64,000 nt of DNA. Origin: Olleya sediminilitoris (GTDB lineage Bacteria; Bacteroidota; Bacteroidia; Flavobacteriales; Flavobacteriaceae). Under the pieces are notes generated by a model that saw only the letters and a program-made list of their open reading frames with translations, was not told where the DNA came from and did not search any database. The position numbers and the translations under genes were made by a program. Positions 36,693 through 46,546 of this stretch are shown piece after piece. The stretch's first letter is position 1, and every line of letters begins with the position of its first letter. The stretch is taken from positions 98,917 to 162,916 of the forward strand of contig NZ_JAEMEF010000006.1 in the NCBI RefSeq assembly GCF_016785945.1, in the 5' to 3' direction.

Positions 36693-37655
36693 ATGAAACA
36701 AAATATTAAACATAAAATTTTAGGATTGTTTAAAAGTAGAAAGCTAAACGTTTTTTTACTATTTTTTGTGTTATCATTTTCAATATTAATTTTAACAAAA
36801 TTATCCAAATCTTACACAGCTACTATTCCGTTTGAAGTTAATCCAATTAATGTAGACGATACTTTTGTGGTTTTAAACAAAGACCAATTAAAGCTTAATA
36901 TTACTATGGAAACCTACGGTTTTAACTGGCTTAGATACGCTATCAATACACCTAAATTAGATGTGGATTTCAAGACAGATGTAGTAAAAATAGATTCTTC
37001 TTTAATATGGAGTGTTTCTAGAGGTTTTTCTAATATCAATAATCAGTTTAACAAACAAAAAAAGGTAATAAGTATCAATCCTGATACCTTGTTATTTAAG
37101 TATGATATTAATAATATTAAATATGTACCAGTACAATTAAATACTACTGTAAATTTTGCAGAAGGTTACAATACATTAGAAACCTTTAAAACTTTACCTG
37201 ATAGTGTAAAATTAATTGGACCAAAAACAATACTTGATAAAGTAAAAGTTATTAATACAGAATCTTTAGAATTAAACGATATTAAAACAGATGTAAATAT
37301 TGCACTGCTACTTAACTTAGACAGTTTAGGTAACCAAGTTAAAACTAATGTTAAAGAAGTGAATTTTGAGTTAGGAGTTTCTAAATTTTCAGAAGGAATA
37401 GTTCAACTTCCAATTGAAATTTTAAATAGTCCTAAAGGAAAACGTATTAATTATTTTCCTAAACAGATTTCAATAAGTTATGCAACCAGTTTAGAAAATT
37501 TTAATAACATTACAGCAACAGATTTTAAAATTATATGTGATTATAAAGAGGCTATTGATGATGCTTTTTTAACACCAATAATAGTAAAACAACCTGAAGG
37601 TGTTAAAAACGTAAGATTATTACAACAAAAAATTGAGTTTATTATAAAACAATGA
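36693..37655 (+). CDS. YbbR-like domain protein
   Basis: 320 aa. N-terminal membrane anchor (NVFLLFFVLSFSILILTKLS) and extracytoplasmic YbbR-type beta domains (KYVPVQLNTTVNFAEGYNTL, LPDSVKLIGPKTILDKVKVI). In Firmicutes YbbR/CdaR regulates a cyclic-di-AMP cyclase; in Bacteroidota such proteins sit next to coaE and their role is unknown. Overlaps coaE by 4 bp (ATGA). Confidence 0.8.
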   Translation: MKQNIKHKILGLFKSRKLNVFLLFFVLSFSILILTKLSKSYTATIPFEVNPINVDDTFVVLNKDQLKLNITMETYGFNWLRYAINTPKLDVDFKTDVVKIDSSLIWSVSRGFSNINNQFNKQKKVISINPDTLLFKYDINNIKYVPVQLNTTVNFAEGYNTLETFKTLPDSVKLIGPKTILDKVKVINTESLELNDIKTDVNIALLLNLDSLGNQVKTNVKEVNFELGVSKFSEGIVQLPIEILNSPKGKRINYFPKQISISYATSLENFNNITATDFKIICDYKEAIDDAFLTPIIVKQPEGVKNVRLLQQKIEFIIKQ

Positions 37656-38251
37656 CACCAAAAATTATAGGTTTAACAGGAGGTATAGGTAGTGGTAAAA
37701 CTACAGTCGCTAATTTTTTTAAAAAATTAGGCGTCCCTATATATATAGCAGATACTGAAGCTAAAGCTCTAATGAATCGTTCTAAAATAATTAAAAGAAA
37801 ACTAATTAAGCTGTTTGGAGAACAAGCCTATATTGATGATAAACTAAACAAACCTTTTATAGCAAGCCAAATTTTTAGTAACCAAGATTTATTGCAACAA
37901 ATGAATGCTATAGTACATCCAAAAGTAGCAAAACATTTTGCAAATTGGGTAAAAAAGCAAAGTACAGCTTATGTTATTAGCGAAGCTGCTATACTTTTTG
38001 AAAACGGAAGCTATAAAAAATATGACTACATTATTACTGTAGTAGCCCCAAAAGAGGTGAGGTTAAAACGTGTGCTAAAACGGGATAGTTCTTCTAAAGA
38101 AAAAGTAGAAGCTATTATGAATAACCAATGGTCGGATAATCAAAAAATCGAATTATCAGATTTTGTAATTAATAACACAAACCTAGAAACAACAAAGCTT
38201 GAGGTAGGAAAAGTCCACAAAAAAATCTTAAAAAGAATAACAAATCCTTAA
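37652..38251 (+). CDS. coaE: Dephospho-CoA kinase CoaE
   Basis: Last step of coenzyme A synthesis, ATP-dependent phosphorylation of dephospho-CoA. P-loop GLTGGIGSGKTTVANFF at residues 7-23, then DTEAKALM, IVHPKV and the lid region VAPKEVRLKRVLKRD. 199 aa. Coupled to the YbbR-like gene by a 4-bp overlap. Confidence 0.96.
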   Translation: MTPKIIGLTGGIGSGKTTVANFFKKLGVPIYIADTEAKALMNRSKIIKRKLIKLFGEQAYIDDKLNKPFIASQIFSNQDLLQQMNAIVHPKVAKHFANWVKKQSTAYVISEAAILFENGSYKKYDYIITVVAPKEVRLKRVLKRDSSSKEKVEAIMNNQWSDNQKIELSDFVINNTNLETTKLEVGKVHKKILKRITNP

Positions 38252-38321
38252 AAATTAACGTTTTTGTTAATGTAAGGTTAAAAGCAAGGTTTTGTTAATG
38301 TTAAAATCTTAATTTTGGCTG

Positions 38322-39899
38322 ATGAATAAAAGGATTTTTCTTGTATTGGTCATTTTAATGAGCTGCTCTCTAATTGGTATTATTTTAGTGCAAGCTTATT
38401 ATATCAATAATTCTCTAGAGAATACAGAAAAGCAATTTAACTTTAATGTTAAAAAAGCTTTAAGTTATGTCTCTCAAACAATTGAGAATGAAGAAAAAGA
38501 AGACTACTTACAAAAATTTAATGATTTATTGAGTACTGGTAACATTAACGTTAATGATACTACAGCCATAATAAATATTTATTTAAAAGAAGATAGTCCA
38601 GAAACCAATGAAACTATTATTTACAGAAACGGTATTTTAGAAGAAAACTTTAAAGTGTCGTCATCGCTCTTTGACATAGGTTTAGATAGTTTAAACGTCC
38701 GAAGAATTTTACAAAAACGTGAAACTGAAACTGTAGAAAATAACTCGATTGATGGGAGTAAAAACCTATCAACCATGCTTTCTAAATTAAGTAAAGTTAA
38801 TGAGACAACTCATCTTGCTTTTGAGTCAGTATATAAAGATAAAGCTTACTTAAAACCAATACATAAACGTGTTACAGTTGAAAAAGTTGATAGACTTTTA
38901 GCATTAAAACTGATAGAGGATGACATTAATATTGATTATGAGTTTGCCATATATAGTAATGATTTAGCAACAAAAGTTAAAACAGAAAACTTTGAGCTTC
39001 CGCAAAACAAAGCATCTACATTTAGTGTTCCTTTTTTTTACAATAAAAACGATAGTAGCAATTACAGGCTTTTAGTAAATTTTCCGGAACGTAATAAATT
39101 TATATTATCATCTGTGTTAACCATGTTAACATTGTCAATAATTTTTACATTAATTATTATAATAGCTTATTCAAGTGCATTATACCAATTAATTAGACAA
39201 CGTCAAATCTCGCAAATTAAAACAGATTTTATAAATAACATGACGCATGAGTTTAAAACACCAATAGCAACAATCAATTTGGCGTTAGACTCGATTAAAA
39301 ATCCTAAAATAATAGACGATAAAGAAAAGGTTTTACGCTATTTAGGAATGATTAAAGATGAAAACAAACGCATGCATGCTCAAGTAGAAAATGTATTAAG
39401 AATATCTAAACTTGAAAAAAATGAACTAAATATTAGTAAGGAACCACTAGAGCTTAACGACTTAGTAGAAGACGCAATAACTCATGTGGAGCTAATAGTA
39501 GAAGATAGAGGAGGTCACATTGAGACTAACATCAATGCTGAAAAGTCTTCTGTATTAGCTAACGAAACCCACTTTACCAATGTTTTAGTTAATGTTTTGG
39601 ATAATGCCATCAAGTATTCTCCAGAAGCACCAAAAATTATTGTTACAACTGAGTTAGCAGGAAACAATATTTTAGTACATATTAAAGACCACGGAAGTGG
39701 TATGAGTAAAACCGCTCAAAAACGTGTTTTTGAAAAATTTTATAGAGAACACACAGGGAATATACACAACGTAAAAGGTCATGGTTTAGGCTTAGCTTAC
39801 GTTAAAAGAATCGTAGAAGACCATCATGGTCATATATCAGTAGAAAGTGAAAAAGAAAAAGGAAGTACTTTTACAATAAAGCTTCCGTTAATCTCGTAA
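38322..39899 (+). CDS. Sensor histidine kinase
   Basis: 525 aa. Transmembrane helix at 5-27, periplasmic sensor region of about 230 residues without a recognised fold, second transmembrane helix at about 260-285. HisKA with phospho-acceptor His309 in NNMTHEFKTPIATI. HATPase with N-box NVLDNAIKYSPEA, G1 KDHGSGMS and G2 KGHGLGLAYVKRIVE. Paired with the response regulator 4 bp downstream. Architecture resembles the RprX/RprY-type systems of Bacteroidota; signal unknown. Confidence 0.93.
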   Translation: MNKRIFLVLVILMSCSLIGIILVQAYYINNSLENTEKQFNFNVKKALSYVSQTIENEEKEDYLQKFNDLLSTGNINVNDTTAIINIYLKEDSPETNETIIYRNGILEENFKVSSSLFDIGLDSLNVRRILQKRETETVENNSIDGSKNLSTMLSKLSKVNETTHLAFESVYKDKAYLKPIHKRVTVEKVDRLLALKLIEDDINIDYEFAIYSNDLATKVKTENFELPQNKASTFSVPFFYNKNDSSNYRLLVNFPERNKFILSSVLTMLTLSIIFTLIIIIAYSSALYQLIRQRQISQIKTDFINNMTHEFKTPIATINLALDSIKNPKIIDDKEKVLRYLGMIKDENKRMHAQVENVLRISKLEKNELNISKEPLELNDLVEDAITHVELIVEDRGGHIETNINAEKSSVLANETHFTNVLVNVLDNAIKYSPEAPKIIVTTELAGNNILVHIKDHGSGMSKTAQKRVFEKFYREHTGNIHNVKGHGLGLAYVKRIVEDHHGHISVESEKEKGSTFTIKLPLIS

Positions 39900-39903
39900 C
39901 ATT

Positions 39904-40614
39904 ATGGAAGAACAATTAAAGAGAATATTATTAGTCGAAGACGATCCAAATTTTGGAACCGTTTTAAAAGATTATTTATCAATGAATGATTACGAAGTTA
40001 CTCATGCTAAAAATGGTATGGAAGGCTTTGAAAAATTTAAACGTGGTGATTTTGATCTATGTATTTTAGATGTCATGATGCCATATAAAGATGGATTTAC
40101 TTTAGCTAAAGAAATTAGAGAGAAAAATGCAGATATTCCAATCGTATTTTTAACAGCAAAAGCGATGAAGGAAGACGTGCTTAAAGGTTATAAAGTTGGT
40201 GCAGACGACTATTTAAATAAGCCATTTGATAGTGAAGTCTTACTAATGAAAATAAAAGCAATCATGCAACGTAAAGCTAACGATACTGTTGCAGATAGCA
40301 AACAATTTGAATTTAAAATAGGAGGTTTTGATTTAAATTCAAAACTTAGATTTTTAACTTACAATGGAGGAGAGCAAGTTAAATTGTCACCTAAAGAAAA
40401 CGAATTGTTACGTATGTTAGCATTACATGAAAACGATTTAATGCCTCGTGAGTTAGCTTTAACAAAAATATGGAGAGATGATAATTACTTTACATCTAGA
40501 AGTATGGACGTTTATATAGCTAAACTTAGAAAGTATTTAAAATTAGATCCAAATGTTGAGATTTTAAACATTCATGGTGAAGGTTTTAGGTTAGTTGTAA
40601 ATCAAGATGCCTAA
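39904..40614 (+). CDS. OmpR-family response regulator
   Basis: 236 aa. Receiver domain with LLVEDDP, phospho-acceptor Asp56 in LCILDVMMP, and DDYLNKPFD with the conserved Lys. C-terminal winged helix (about 135-232: VKLSPKENELLRMLALHENDL, then SRSMDVYIAKLRKYL). Partner of the kinase directly upstream; target genes unknown. Ends at a shared bidirectional terminator. Confidence 0.95.
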   Translation: MEEQLKRILLVEDDPNFGTVLKDYLSMNDYEVTHAKNGMEGFEKFKRGDFDLCILDVMMPYKDGFTLAKEIREKNADIPIVFLTAKAMKEDVLKGYKVGADDYLNKPFDSEVLLMKIKAIMQRKANDTVADSKQFEFKIGGFDLNSKLRFLTYNGGEQVKLSPKENELLRMLALHENDLMPRELALTKIWRDDNYFTSRSMDVYIAKLRKYLKLDPNVEILNIHGEGFRLVVNQDA

Positions 40615-40631
40615 TCAAGGTTTATTTATAT

Positions 40632-40665
40632 TAAAAAATCCAGCTATTCAGCTGGATTTTTTTTG
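40632..40665. terminator. Bidirectional terminator between the response regulator and miaA
   Basis: AAAAAATCCAGCT, loop ATTC, AGCTGGATTTTTTTT: perfect 11-bp stem with A- and T-runs on both sides, serving the convergent genes. The 3' end of miaA overlaps the hairpin. Confidence 0.92.
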
Positions 40666-41576
40666 TTTATAATAGTTTCTATTTTAGAAGTAATAGTTTC
40701 AATAGGCGTAAGGTAATCAAACCACAATGTATCTTGTTTTTTTCTAAACCATGTTAATTGTCTTTTAGCAAAACGACGAGAATTTTTCTTGATTTCAGAA
40801 ATAGCAAAGTCTAAAGTCCATGTATTGTCCAGATAATTAAAAATTTCTTTGTAACCAACCGTATTTAAGCTATTTAGGTTTTTGTAAGGTAGTAATGCTT
40901 TTACTTCATCTAATAAACCATTATCTATCATAATATCCACACGTTGGTTTATGCGGTTGTAAATAATTTCTCTATCTGCATCTAAACCTATGGTTATGCT
41001 TGTAAATGATCGTTTGGTTTTATCTTTATTTAAAAAAGAAGAATAAGGTTGACCACTACCAATGCAGATTTCTAAAGCTCTAATCACACGTTGTGGATTG
41101 TCTACAGCTATGGTATTATAGGCTATTGGGTCTAAGGTTTTTAGTTTAAGTTGAAGTATCTCAAGTCCTTCTGTTTCTAATTGAGTATTTAATTGTGTTC
41201 TTATAGTTTTATCTACTTCAGGAAAATAATCTAAACCTTTTATAACAGCATCAACATACAAACCAGAACCACCTACCATAATTACAATATTATTTGTTTG
41301 ATGAAGGTTTTGTATGCAGCTTATAGCTTCTTTTTCAAAAGTTCCAACATTGTAATCTTCAGTAATTGATCTGTTGTGTATAAAATGGTGCTTAGCAGCA
41401 GCTAGCTCTTGAGTTGTAGGAGCAGCAGTACCAATACTCATTTCTTTAAAAAATTGTCTTGAATCTGCTGAAACTATTTCAGTATTAAAATAATTAGCTA
41501 ATTTAATGCTAAGTGCAGTTTTACCAATAGCAGTTGGTCCAACAATAGATATTAAATACTTGTTAGTGTGTTTCAC
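40644..41576 (-). CDS. miaA: tRNA dimethylallyltransferase MiaA
   Basis: Adds the isopentenyl group to A37 of UNN-reading tRNAs. P-loop ISIVGPTAIGKTALSIKLA, DSRQFFKEMSIGTA, VGGSGLYVDAVI and the C-terminal KRQLTWFRKKQDTLWFD. 310 aa. The gene ends inside the bidirectional terminator and starts 22 bp after the K+ channel gene stop, on the same strand. Confidence 0.96.
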   Translation of the reverse strand: MKHTNKYLISIVGPTAIGKTALSIKLANYFNTEIVSADSRQFFKEMSIGTAAPTTQELAAAKHHFIHNRSITEDYNVGTFEKEAISCIQNLHQTNNIVIMVGGSGLYVDAVIKGLDYFPEVDKTIRTQLNTQLETEGLEILQLKLKTLDPIAYNTIAVDNPQRVIRALEICIGSGQPYSSFLNKDKTKRSFTSITIGLDADREIIYNRINQRVDIMIDNGLLDEVKALLPYKNLNSLNTVGYKEIFNYLDNTWTLDFAISEIKKNSRRFAKRQLTWFRKKQDTLWFDYLTPIETITSKIETIINKKNPAE

Positions 41577-41598
41577 TTTTAAAAGGTCTTAGATAGAT

Positions 41599-42459
41599 TT
41601 AATGTAAGTTGTTTCCGCAGACTTTACAAAAATAAGCATCATCATCATGGTTGTTTTCATGACAATTAGAACAACGTTGTGTGTTTAAGTTAATTTTTGG
41701 TTCAGTAGTTTTTAACTTTTCATCATCAGATTTTTTCATATTTCTAGAATACTCAGCAGACACAATTCCTGTTGGAACTGCTATAATACCATATCCTAAA
41801 ATCATGATTATTGTAGTTATAAATTGACCTAAAGCTGTTTGAGGTGCTATATCACCAAAACCAACAGTTGTAAGGGTTACAATACACCAATATACACTTT
41901 TAGGGATGTTAGTAAAGCCATTTTCTTCACCTTCTACAAGGTACATAATTGTCCCGAAAATTACAGAAGAAACTAATACAGCAAATAAAAAGACTAATAT
42001 TTTAACGCGACTAGCTATTATAGAGTCCCTTAATTGGTTTGAAGCACCTAAATATCTAGCTAATTTTAAAATCCTGAAGACACGTAATAGTCGTAAAGCT
42101 CTTAAAGTAACTAAAGCATGTGATCCAGCAAAAACAAAAGATATATACATTGGTATTGTGGATAATAGATCTAAAATACCATAAAAGCTAAAAATATATT
42201 TGAAGGGTTTTTTAACGGTTATAATTCGTAAAATATATTCAATACTAAAAAAAATAGTGATTATCCATTCTCCTATATACAGTGCATTATGGTATTTAGC
42301 GTCAATATTTTTGACACTCTCTAGCATTACTAATACAATACTTGCTAAAATTAATACAAGTAATACAACGTCAAATAATTTTCCCGAAGGCGTGTCTGCC
42401 TCATAAATAATTTCATGAAGTTTTTCTTTCCAGGTCTTAGTTTGATTAGCTGTATTCAT
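41599..42459 (-). CDS. Voltage-gated-like potassium channel with C-terminal zinc ribbon
   Basis: 286 aa, six transmembrane helices. S4-like arginine ladder LRALRLLRVFRILKLARYL, pore loop with selectivity filter TLTTVGFGDIAP and S6 GYGIIAVPTGIVSAEY. The last 30 residues hold a double CxxC zinc ribbon (CSNCHENN, then FCKVCGNNLH), usual in this flavobacterial ion-transporter group. Inner-membrane K+ conductance; gating stimulus unknown. Confidence 0.92.
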   Translation of the reverse strand: MNTANQTKTWKEKLHEIIYEADTPSGKLFDVVLLVLILASIVLVMLESVKNIDAKYHNALYIGEWIITIFFSIEYILRIITVKKPFKYIFSFYGILDLLSTIPMYISFVFAGSHALVTLRALRLLRVFRILKLARYLGASNQLRDSIIASRVKILVFLFAVLVSSVIFGTIMYLVEGEENGFTNIPKSVYWCIVTLTTVGFGDIAPQTALGQFITTIIMILGYGIIAVPTGIVSAEYSRNMKKSDDEKLKTTEPKINLNTQRCSNCHENNHDDDAYFCKVCGNNLH

Positions 42460-42486
42460 GGTGTAAAAATACTAAATTATGACAAG

Positions 42487-44454
42487 TTATTTTTTTTCTA
42501 ATACAATTAGAGTTTTAGTTTGTACATCCACAACGTAGTTCATTAATTTTTTTAAGGATTCATACTGATTAGGTTGGTATATAGATTTGTTAAACAAGAC
42601 TCTAAAAGAAAGAATTAGTTTATCATTTAAAACGTTTGATATAAATACGCAACTTGCTTCATTGTTAGGAAGTTTAACAGTGATATCTTTTGGTTTTTCA
42701 ATCACGTTGTATTTACCCTCTAAGTCTATTTCAAAAGCATAAATAAAGCTGTCTTTATATCCAAAATCAACAGGATAAGTTCTTTCTTGTAAATTAAATG
42801 GATTTTTTTTAAGATGCTTAATTACAAATGGATCCAAATATATTTTGCCATCAATAGTATTTAATTCTGGTTGTATAAAATTAAAGCTTTCATTAAAAGT
42901 ATTTTCAGATTTAGAGGTTGTAGCAACATTAAAGCTATCAATAACAAAGTTTTGATATTTATCCTTTAAATTTTTTAAGTAATTAGAGTTAGAGAAGTAT
43001 TTTTTTCTTTTAGGATACGCATGATAACCAAAATATTTTGATTTTATTGAGCCAAGTAACTGATCTTTTTCTTGATCTATTTTTAATTTAATAAGATGTT
43101 GAGAACTTGTTTTAATACCTGGTTTTATATCTACCCAGTCACTACCATTTTTAAAATCTATACGTCTTCCGTAACTATTTAAACATTTAAAAGGAATCAT
43201 GCCAAAACTTAAATAAGGACTAGTTGCGTCTAATAAATAGGATTTACCATTAACATTTGCTTCAACAACCATATAATTATAATCGTATTGAATAGGGATC
43301 AATTTTGTAATAAAACCATTACTTCTGGTTGATAAAATTACTGGTTTAGATTTAATATTATTTTGGTTTAATAAAGTATTTAATAAAATATTTATCTCTG
43401 AAACATTACCGGTTTTATTTTTTATTAAGTTTTTTACAGAGACATCAGAAAAGATTCTATACTTATCATTCCAAACATAATTACCTTGAACGTAACTGTA
43501 TATAGCTTTTGCTTTTTCTAGAGGGTCTGAAATAGATTTGATATCATCGCTAAGTAAATCTTTACCTAAATTAGTTTTAAGTATTTGTCTGCCAAAATCA
43601 TTATTTGTTTTCCATTCTTTATCAGTATCCTTCCAGGTTTTTGTTATTTTATCAACAGTTCCATCAAGTTGGTGTATTTCCTTTAATTCATACTTTAGTT
43701 TCGAAATGTAATTATTCTTTGAGGTCATGTAATCTTCTTCCTTAAAAGCAGGAATGTCAGTCATAACATATTTAGATATTAAGCAGCTAGCAGTTGTAAT
43801 ACCCTGAGATTTAAAACAATTTTTCTTTACAAATGATTCGTTTATATCTAATTTTTTTTCTCCTACAAGAATTAGATTATAGTTGTAGTTTCCAAAAATA
43901 CTAGTATTATATTCACTGTATAATACTGGTATGTCTTCTTGAAAAGCCCAATTATGATATTTATAAATAAAAGGTGTATCTATTGTATAACTGTAGGTTA
44001 TTACAGAACCATCTTGTAGATTTGGAAGTGTAAATTTTAATGTAGAATGGTTTTTGTCTTCTTTTACTTCAAAAATCTGATCTTCAGATAGTTTAGTTTC
44101 TATTATGTTTCCATCTACTAAGTTGTAAGTTGAAGCTTTAAGGTTTTCAATTTTAGTTCTTTTTGCCCTATTATCACTAATATAAATGCCAATTTCTTTT
44201 GTGGTATAATCACTTTCAGATTTATTAAAAATCTTAATCTTACGTTTAATTTCTGTTTTTAGGTTAAAAGTTTCATCATCAAAATAACTATTCCCATATT
44301 CATAAATGACTAATGCATTAGCAGTAGAGTCTTTACTATAAGAGTTAATTTTTAGATCATTAATGTTAATAGAGAAGCTTTTGGAGTTAAATTTATTTTG
44401 GGCAGTAAGTTGAATTGAAATTGAAAGACATAATAGCAATAGGATTTTTTTCAT
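42487..44454 (-). CDS. DUF3857/transglutaminase-like exported protein
   Basis: 655 aa with a Sec signal (MKKILLLLCLSISIQLTAQ). N-terminal DUF3857 beta domain (KSESDYTTKEIGIYISD, VITYSYTID), then a transglutaminase-like region (about 280-420: AKAIYSYVQGNYVWNDKYR, LLDATSPYLSFG). The usual catalytic Cys is not evident: NKTGNVSEINILLNTLL replaces the normal Gxx-C-x-D segment, so it may be catalytically inactive. Coupled to the exonuclease gene by a one-base overlap. Function in the periplasm unknown. Confidence 0.85.
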   Translation of the reverse strand: MKKILLLLCLSISIQLTAQNKFNSKSFSININDLKINSYSKDSTANALVIYEYGNSYFDDETFNLKTEIKRKIKIFNKSESDYTTKEIGIYISDNRAKRTKIENLKASTYNLVDGNIIETKLSEDQIFEVKEDKNHSTLKFTLPNLQDGSVITYSYTIDTPFIYKYHNWAFQEDIPVLYSEYNTSIFGNYNYNLILVGEKKLDINESFVKKNCFKSQGITTASCLISKYVMTDIPAFKEEDYMTSKNNYISKLKYELKEIHQLDGTVDKITKTWKDTDKEWKTNNDFGRQILKTNLGKDLLSDDIKSISDPLEKAKAIYSYVQGNYVWNDKYRIFSDVSVKNLIKNKTGNVSEINILLNTLLNQNNIKSKPVILSTRSNGFITKLIPIQYDYNYMVVEANVNGKSYLLDATSPYLSFGMIPFKCLNSYGRRIDFKNGSDWVDIKPGIKTSSQHLIKLKIDQEKDQLLGSIKSKYFGYHAYPKRKKYFSNSNYLKNLKDKYQNFVIDSFNVATTSKSENTFNESFNFIQPELNTIDGKIYLDPFVIKHLKKNPFNLQERTYPVDFGYKDSFIYAFEIDLEGKYNVIEKPKDITVKLPNNEASCVFISNVLNDKLILSFRVLFNKSIYQPNQYESLKKLMNYVVDVQTKTLIVLEKK

Positions 44455-45815
44455 TATAATTCGATAATTTTTAGTCGCTTATTTTTACGCATATAACTTT
44501 GTATTATATGCTGTTGGTCTCTATTATTTTCCATTGGTGTGATAATAGATTCTAATATTTCTGGATTATTAATTTGATGATTTAAATTATAAAAGCCAAA
44601 GCCTTTAAAAATTCCGTTTTGGATTAAAATAGCACTTCTCTCATCTACCTCACGACCTTGATCCACAATTATCATGTTTTTGTTTTTATAACTGTATTTG
44701 TCAATGAGTTGTTGGACACGTTTGTTATAATTTTCAGGAGATTCTTTTTGTATACAAGCACCTTCACAATTTTTTACTTCATATTGAAAACAACTTGTAT
44801 TTGTTTTATACAAACCACTTAATTTTTGACATAAGTTAAATTGTTCGACCATTTTTTCTAGAAAATGACGACCACTTTGTCGTGTATTAAATGTAGTAAT
44901 ATGTGGTTTACGTCCATCAGCTTTATCAATGGTTAAGTTGATGTAACCATTATGATCTGTAAAACTATATAAAGCATGTGTAAATTTACTTTTACGCAAG
45001 GCTCTGTTTAAGATTGGTTTGTTTAGTTTAATTTCTTCACTTTCTTTTAAAAGCGCAACAAGTTCGCTTCCGGTAGCTTCATAAGTCACATTAGTAACCT
45101 GAGCTTGTATTTTTTTAGATTTAGGTGTGTGACCAGTAAAATGTTGGTTTACTCTGTTTTTTATGTTTTTACTTTTACCAATGTAAATAATATCTCCATC
45201 AGATTTGTGCATGTAATATACACCTGTTTTAGAAGGTAAACCATCTATTATATCTATCAAACGAGGTTCCATTTGACGTTTAGGTTCTTTTCTAATTGAA
45301 TCCTTTATTATAGTTTTTTTAGTGTCTTTGTTAAGTAGTAATTTGAATAGTTTAACAGTAGCTAAAGCATCACCAGATGCACGATGTCTATCTGTTACTG
45401 GTATACCCAAAGATCTCACTAATTTACCTAAGCTATAACTTGGCATATCAGGAATTAAATCTTTAGACAACTCCACAGTGCATAACGTTTGACGTTCGTA
45501 TTTAAAACCTAGACGTTTAAATTCTGTTTTTAAAATACGATAATCAAATTGTGCATTATGAGCTACCAAAATGGTGTCTTCGGTAATTTCTACAATACGT
45601 TTTGCGACCTCATAAAACTTTGGAGCATTACGTAACATTTTACTATTAATACCAGTAAGATTAACGACAAAGGGTTGTATGTCACGTTCAGGATTAACAA
45701 GGCTTATAAATTGATCCACAACTTCATGACCATCATATTTATATATAGCAATTTCTGTAATGCCTTCTTCATTAAATTTACCACCTGTGGTTTCTATGTC
45801 TACTATTGTGTAAAT
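44454..45815 (-). CDS. Epsilon-type 3'-5' exonuclease fused to a GIY-YIG (UvrC/Cho-like) nuclease domain
   Basis: 453 aa when begun at ATT 45813-45815, otherwise 421 aa from GTG at 45717-45719. The longer form restores the exonuclease motif I (YTIVDIETTGG) that the GTG start would lose. Other DEDD motifs: LVAHNAQFDYRILK and HRASGDALATVKLF. From about residue 195: GIY-YIG domain, KTGVYYMHKSDGDIIYIGKSKNIKNRV. Bacteroidota DnaQ-UvrC fusions of this type are known and likely act in repair. In the stretch from the preceding stop (TAA) to motif I no ATG, GTG or TTG occurs, so a non-standard ATT start is the simplest reading. Confidence 0.85.
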   Translation of the reverse strand: MYTIVDIETTGGKFNEEGITEIAIYKYDGHEVVDQFISLVNPERDIQPFVVNLTGINSKMLRNAPKFYEVAKRIVEITEDTILVAHNAQFDYRILKTEFKRLGFKYERQTLCTVELSKDLIPDMPSYSLGKLVRSLGIPVTDRHRASGDALATVKLFKLLLNKDTKKTIIKDSIRKEPKRQMEPRLIDIIDGLPSKTGVYYMHKSDGDIIYIGKSKNIKNRVNQHFTGHTPKSKKIQAQVTNVTYEATGSELVALLKESEEIKLNKPILNRALRKSKFTHALYSFTDHNGYINLTIDKADGRKPHITTFNTRQSGRHFLEKMVEQFNLCQKLSGLYKTNTSCFQYEVKNCEGACIQKESPENYNKRVQQLIDKYSYKNKNMIIVDQGREVDERSAILIQNGIFKGFGFYNLNHQINNPEILESIITPMENNRDQQHIIQSYMRKNKRLKIIEL

Positions 45816-45827
45816 AAAGAGTTGATT

Positions 45828-46496
45828 TTAATTATAATTTCTTTTACCAAATATACTACTTCCAACGCGAACCATTGTACTTCCGCAATCTATTGCTAAA
45901 AGATAATCACCACTCATTCCCATACTAATAGTTTCTAGTTGGCAATTATTAGTTTGTATAGCTTTAAGATTGTCAAAAGCTGTTTTTAATGTATTAAACT
46001 CTTGTTTAATTTGCTCTTGATTATCAGTAAAAGTAGCCATTCCCATGACACCTGTTAGTTTAATATTTGTTAATTCTGAAAACGGTTCTGATTCAAGTAA
46101 TGCTAAAGCCTCTTTTTGTGTCATTCCAAATTTAGAATCTTCTGAAGCTATTTTAATTTGTAATAAACAATTAATATTTCTATCGTATTTTTTAGCTTGT
46201 TTATTAATTTCTTTTAAAAGTTTAAAGCTGTCTACACCATGAATTAAATCTACAAACTCAGCCATATACTTGACTTTATTTGTTTGTACGTGACCTATCA
46301 TATGCCATTTAATATCTTTTGGCATCTCTTGATGTTTGTCTACCATTTCTTGGATTTTATTTTCTCCAAAAATGCGTTGTCCTGCATTATAAGCTTCCAT
46401 TAAATCACTTACAGGTTTTGTTTTAGAAACAGCAACCAACGTCACATGATCTGGTAGTGTTTCTTGTATTTGATTTAGGTTATTTTTAATTGACAT
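45828..46496 (-). CDS. YggS-family pyridoxal-phosphate homeostasis protein
   Basis: 222 aa, type III PLP fold without known catalysis; buffers PLP in the cytosol. LVAVSKTKPVSDLMEAYNAG carries the PLP Lys; then FGENKIQEM, WHMIGHVQTNKVKYM, TGVMGMATF, SMGMSGDYLLAI and the terminal TMVRVGSSIFGKRNY. Stops 12 bp before the exonuclease gene, which therefore shares its transcript. Confidence 0.94.
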   Translation of the reverse strand: MSIKNNLNQIQETLPDHVTLVAVSKTKPVSDLMEAYNAGQRIFGENKIQEMVDKHQEMPKDIKWHMIGHVQTNKVKYMAEFVDLIHGVDSFKLLKEINKQAKKYDRNINCLLQIKIASEDSKFGMTQKEALALLESEPFSELTNIKLTGVMGMATFTDNQEQIKQEFNTLKTAFDNLKAIQTNNCQLETISMGMSGDYLLAIDCGSTMVRVGSSIFGKRNYN

Positions 46497-46546
46497 TAAG
46501 ATTGTGTTTAAATTCTTGGATTTGCTATAACTGACAAGTTACGTGT

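Noticed and set aside
38291..38317. TTTG plus TAATTTTG promoter-like pair before the histidine kinase
   Set aside because: The -7 box ends only 4 bp before the start codon and the spacing between boxes is too short, so the transcript would begin inside the gene.
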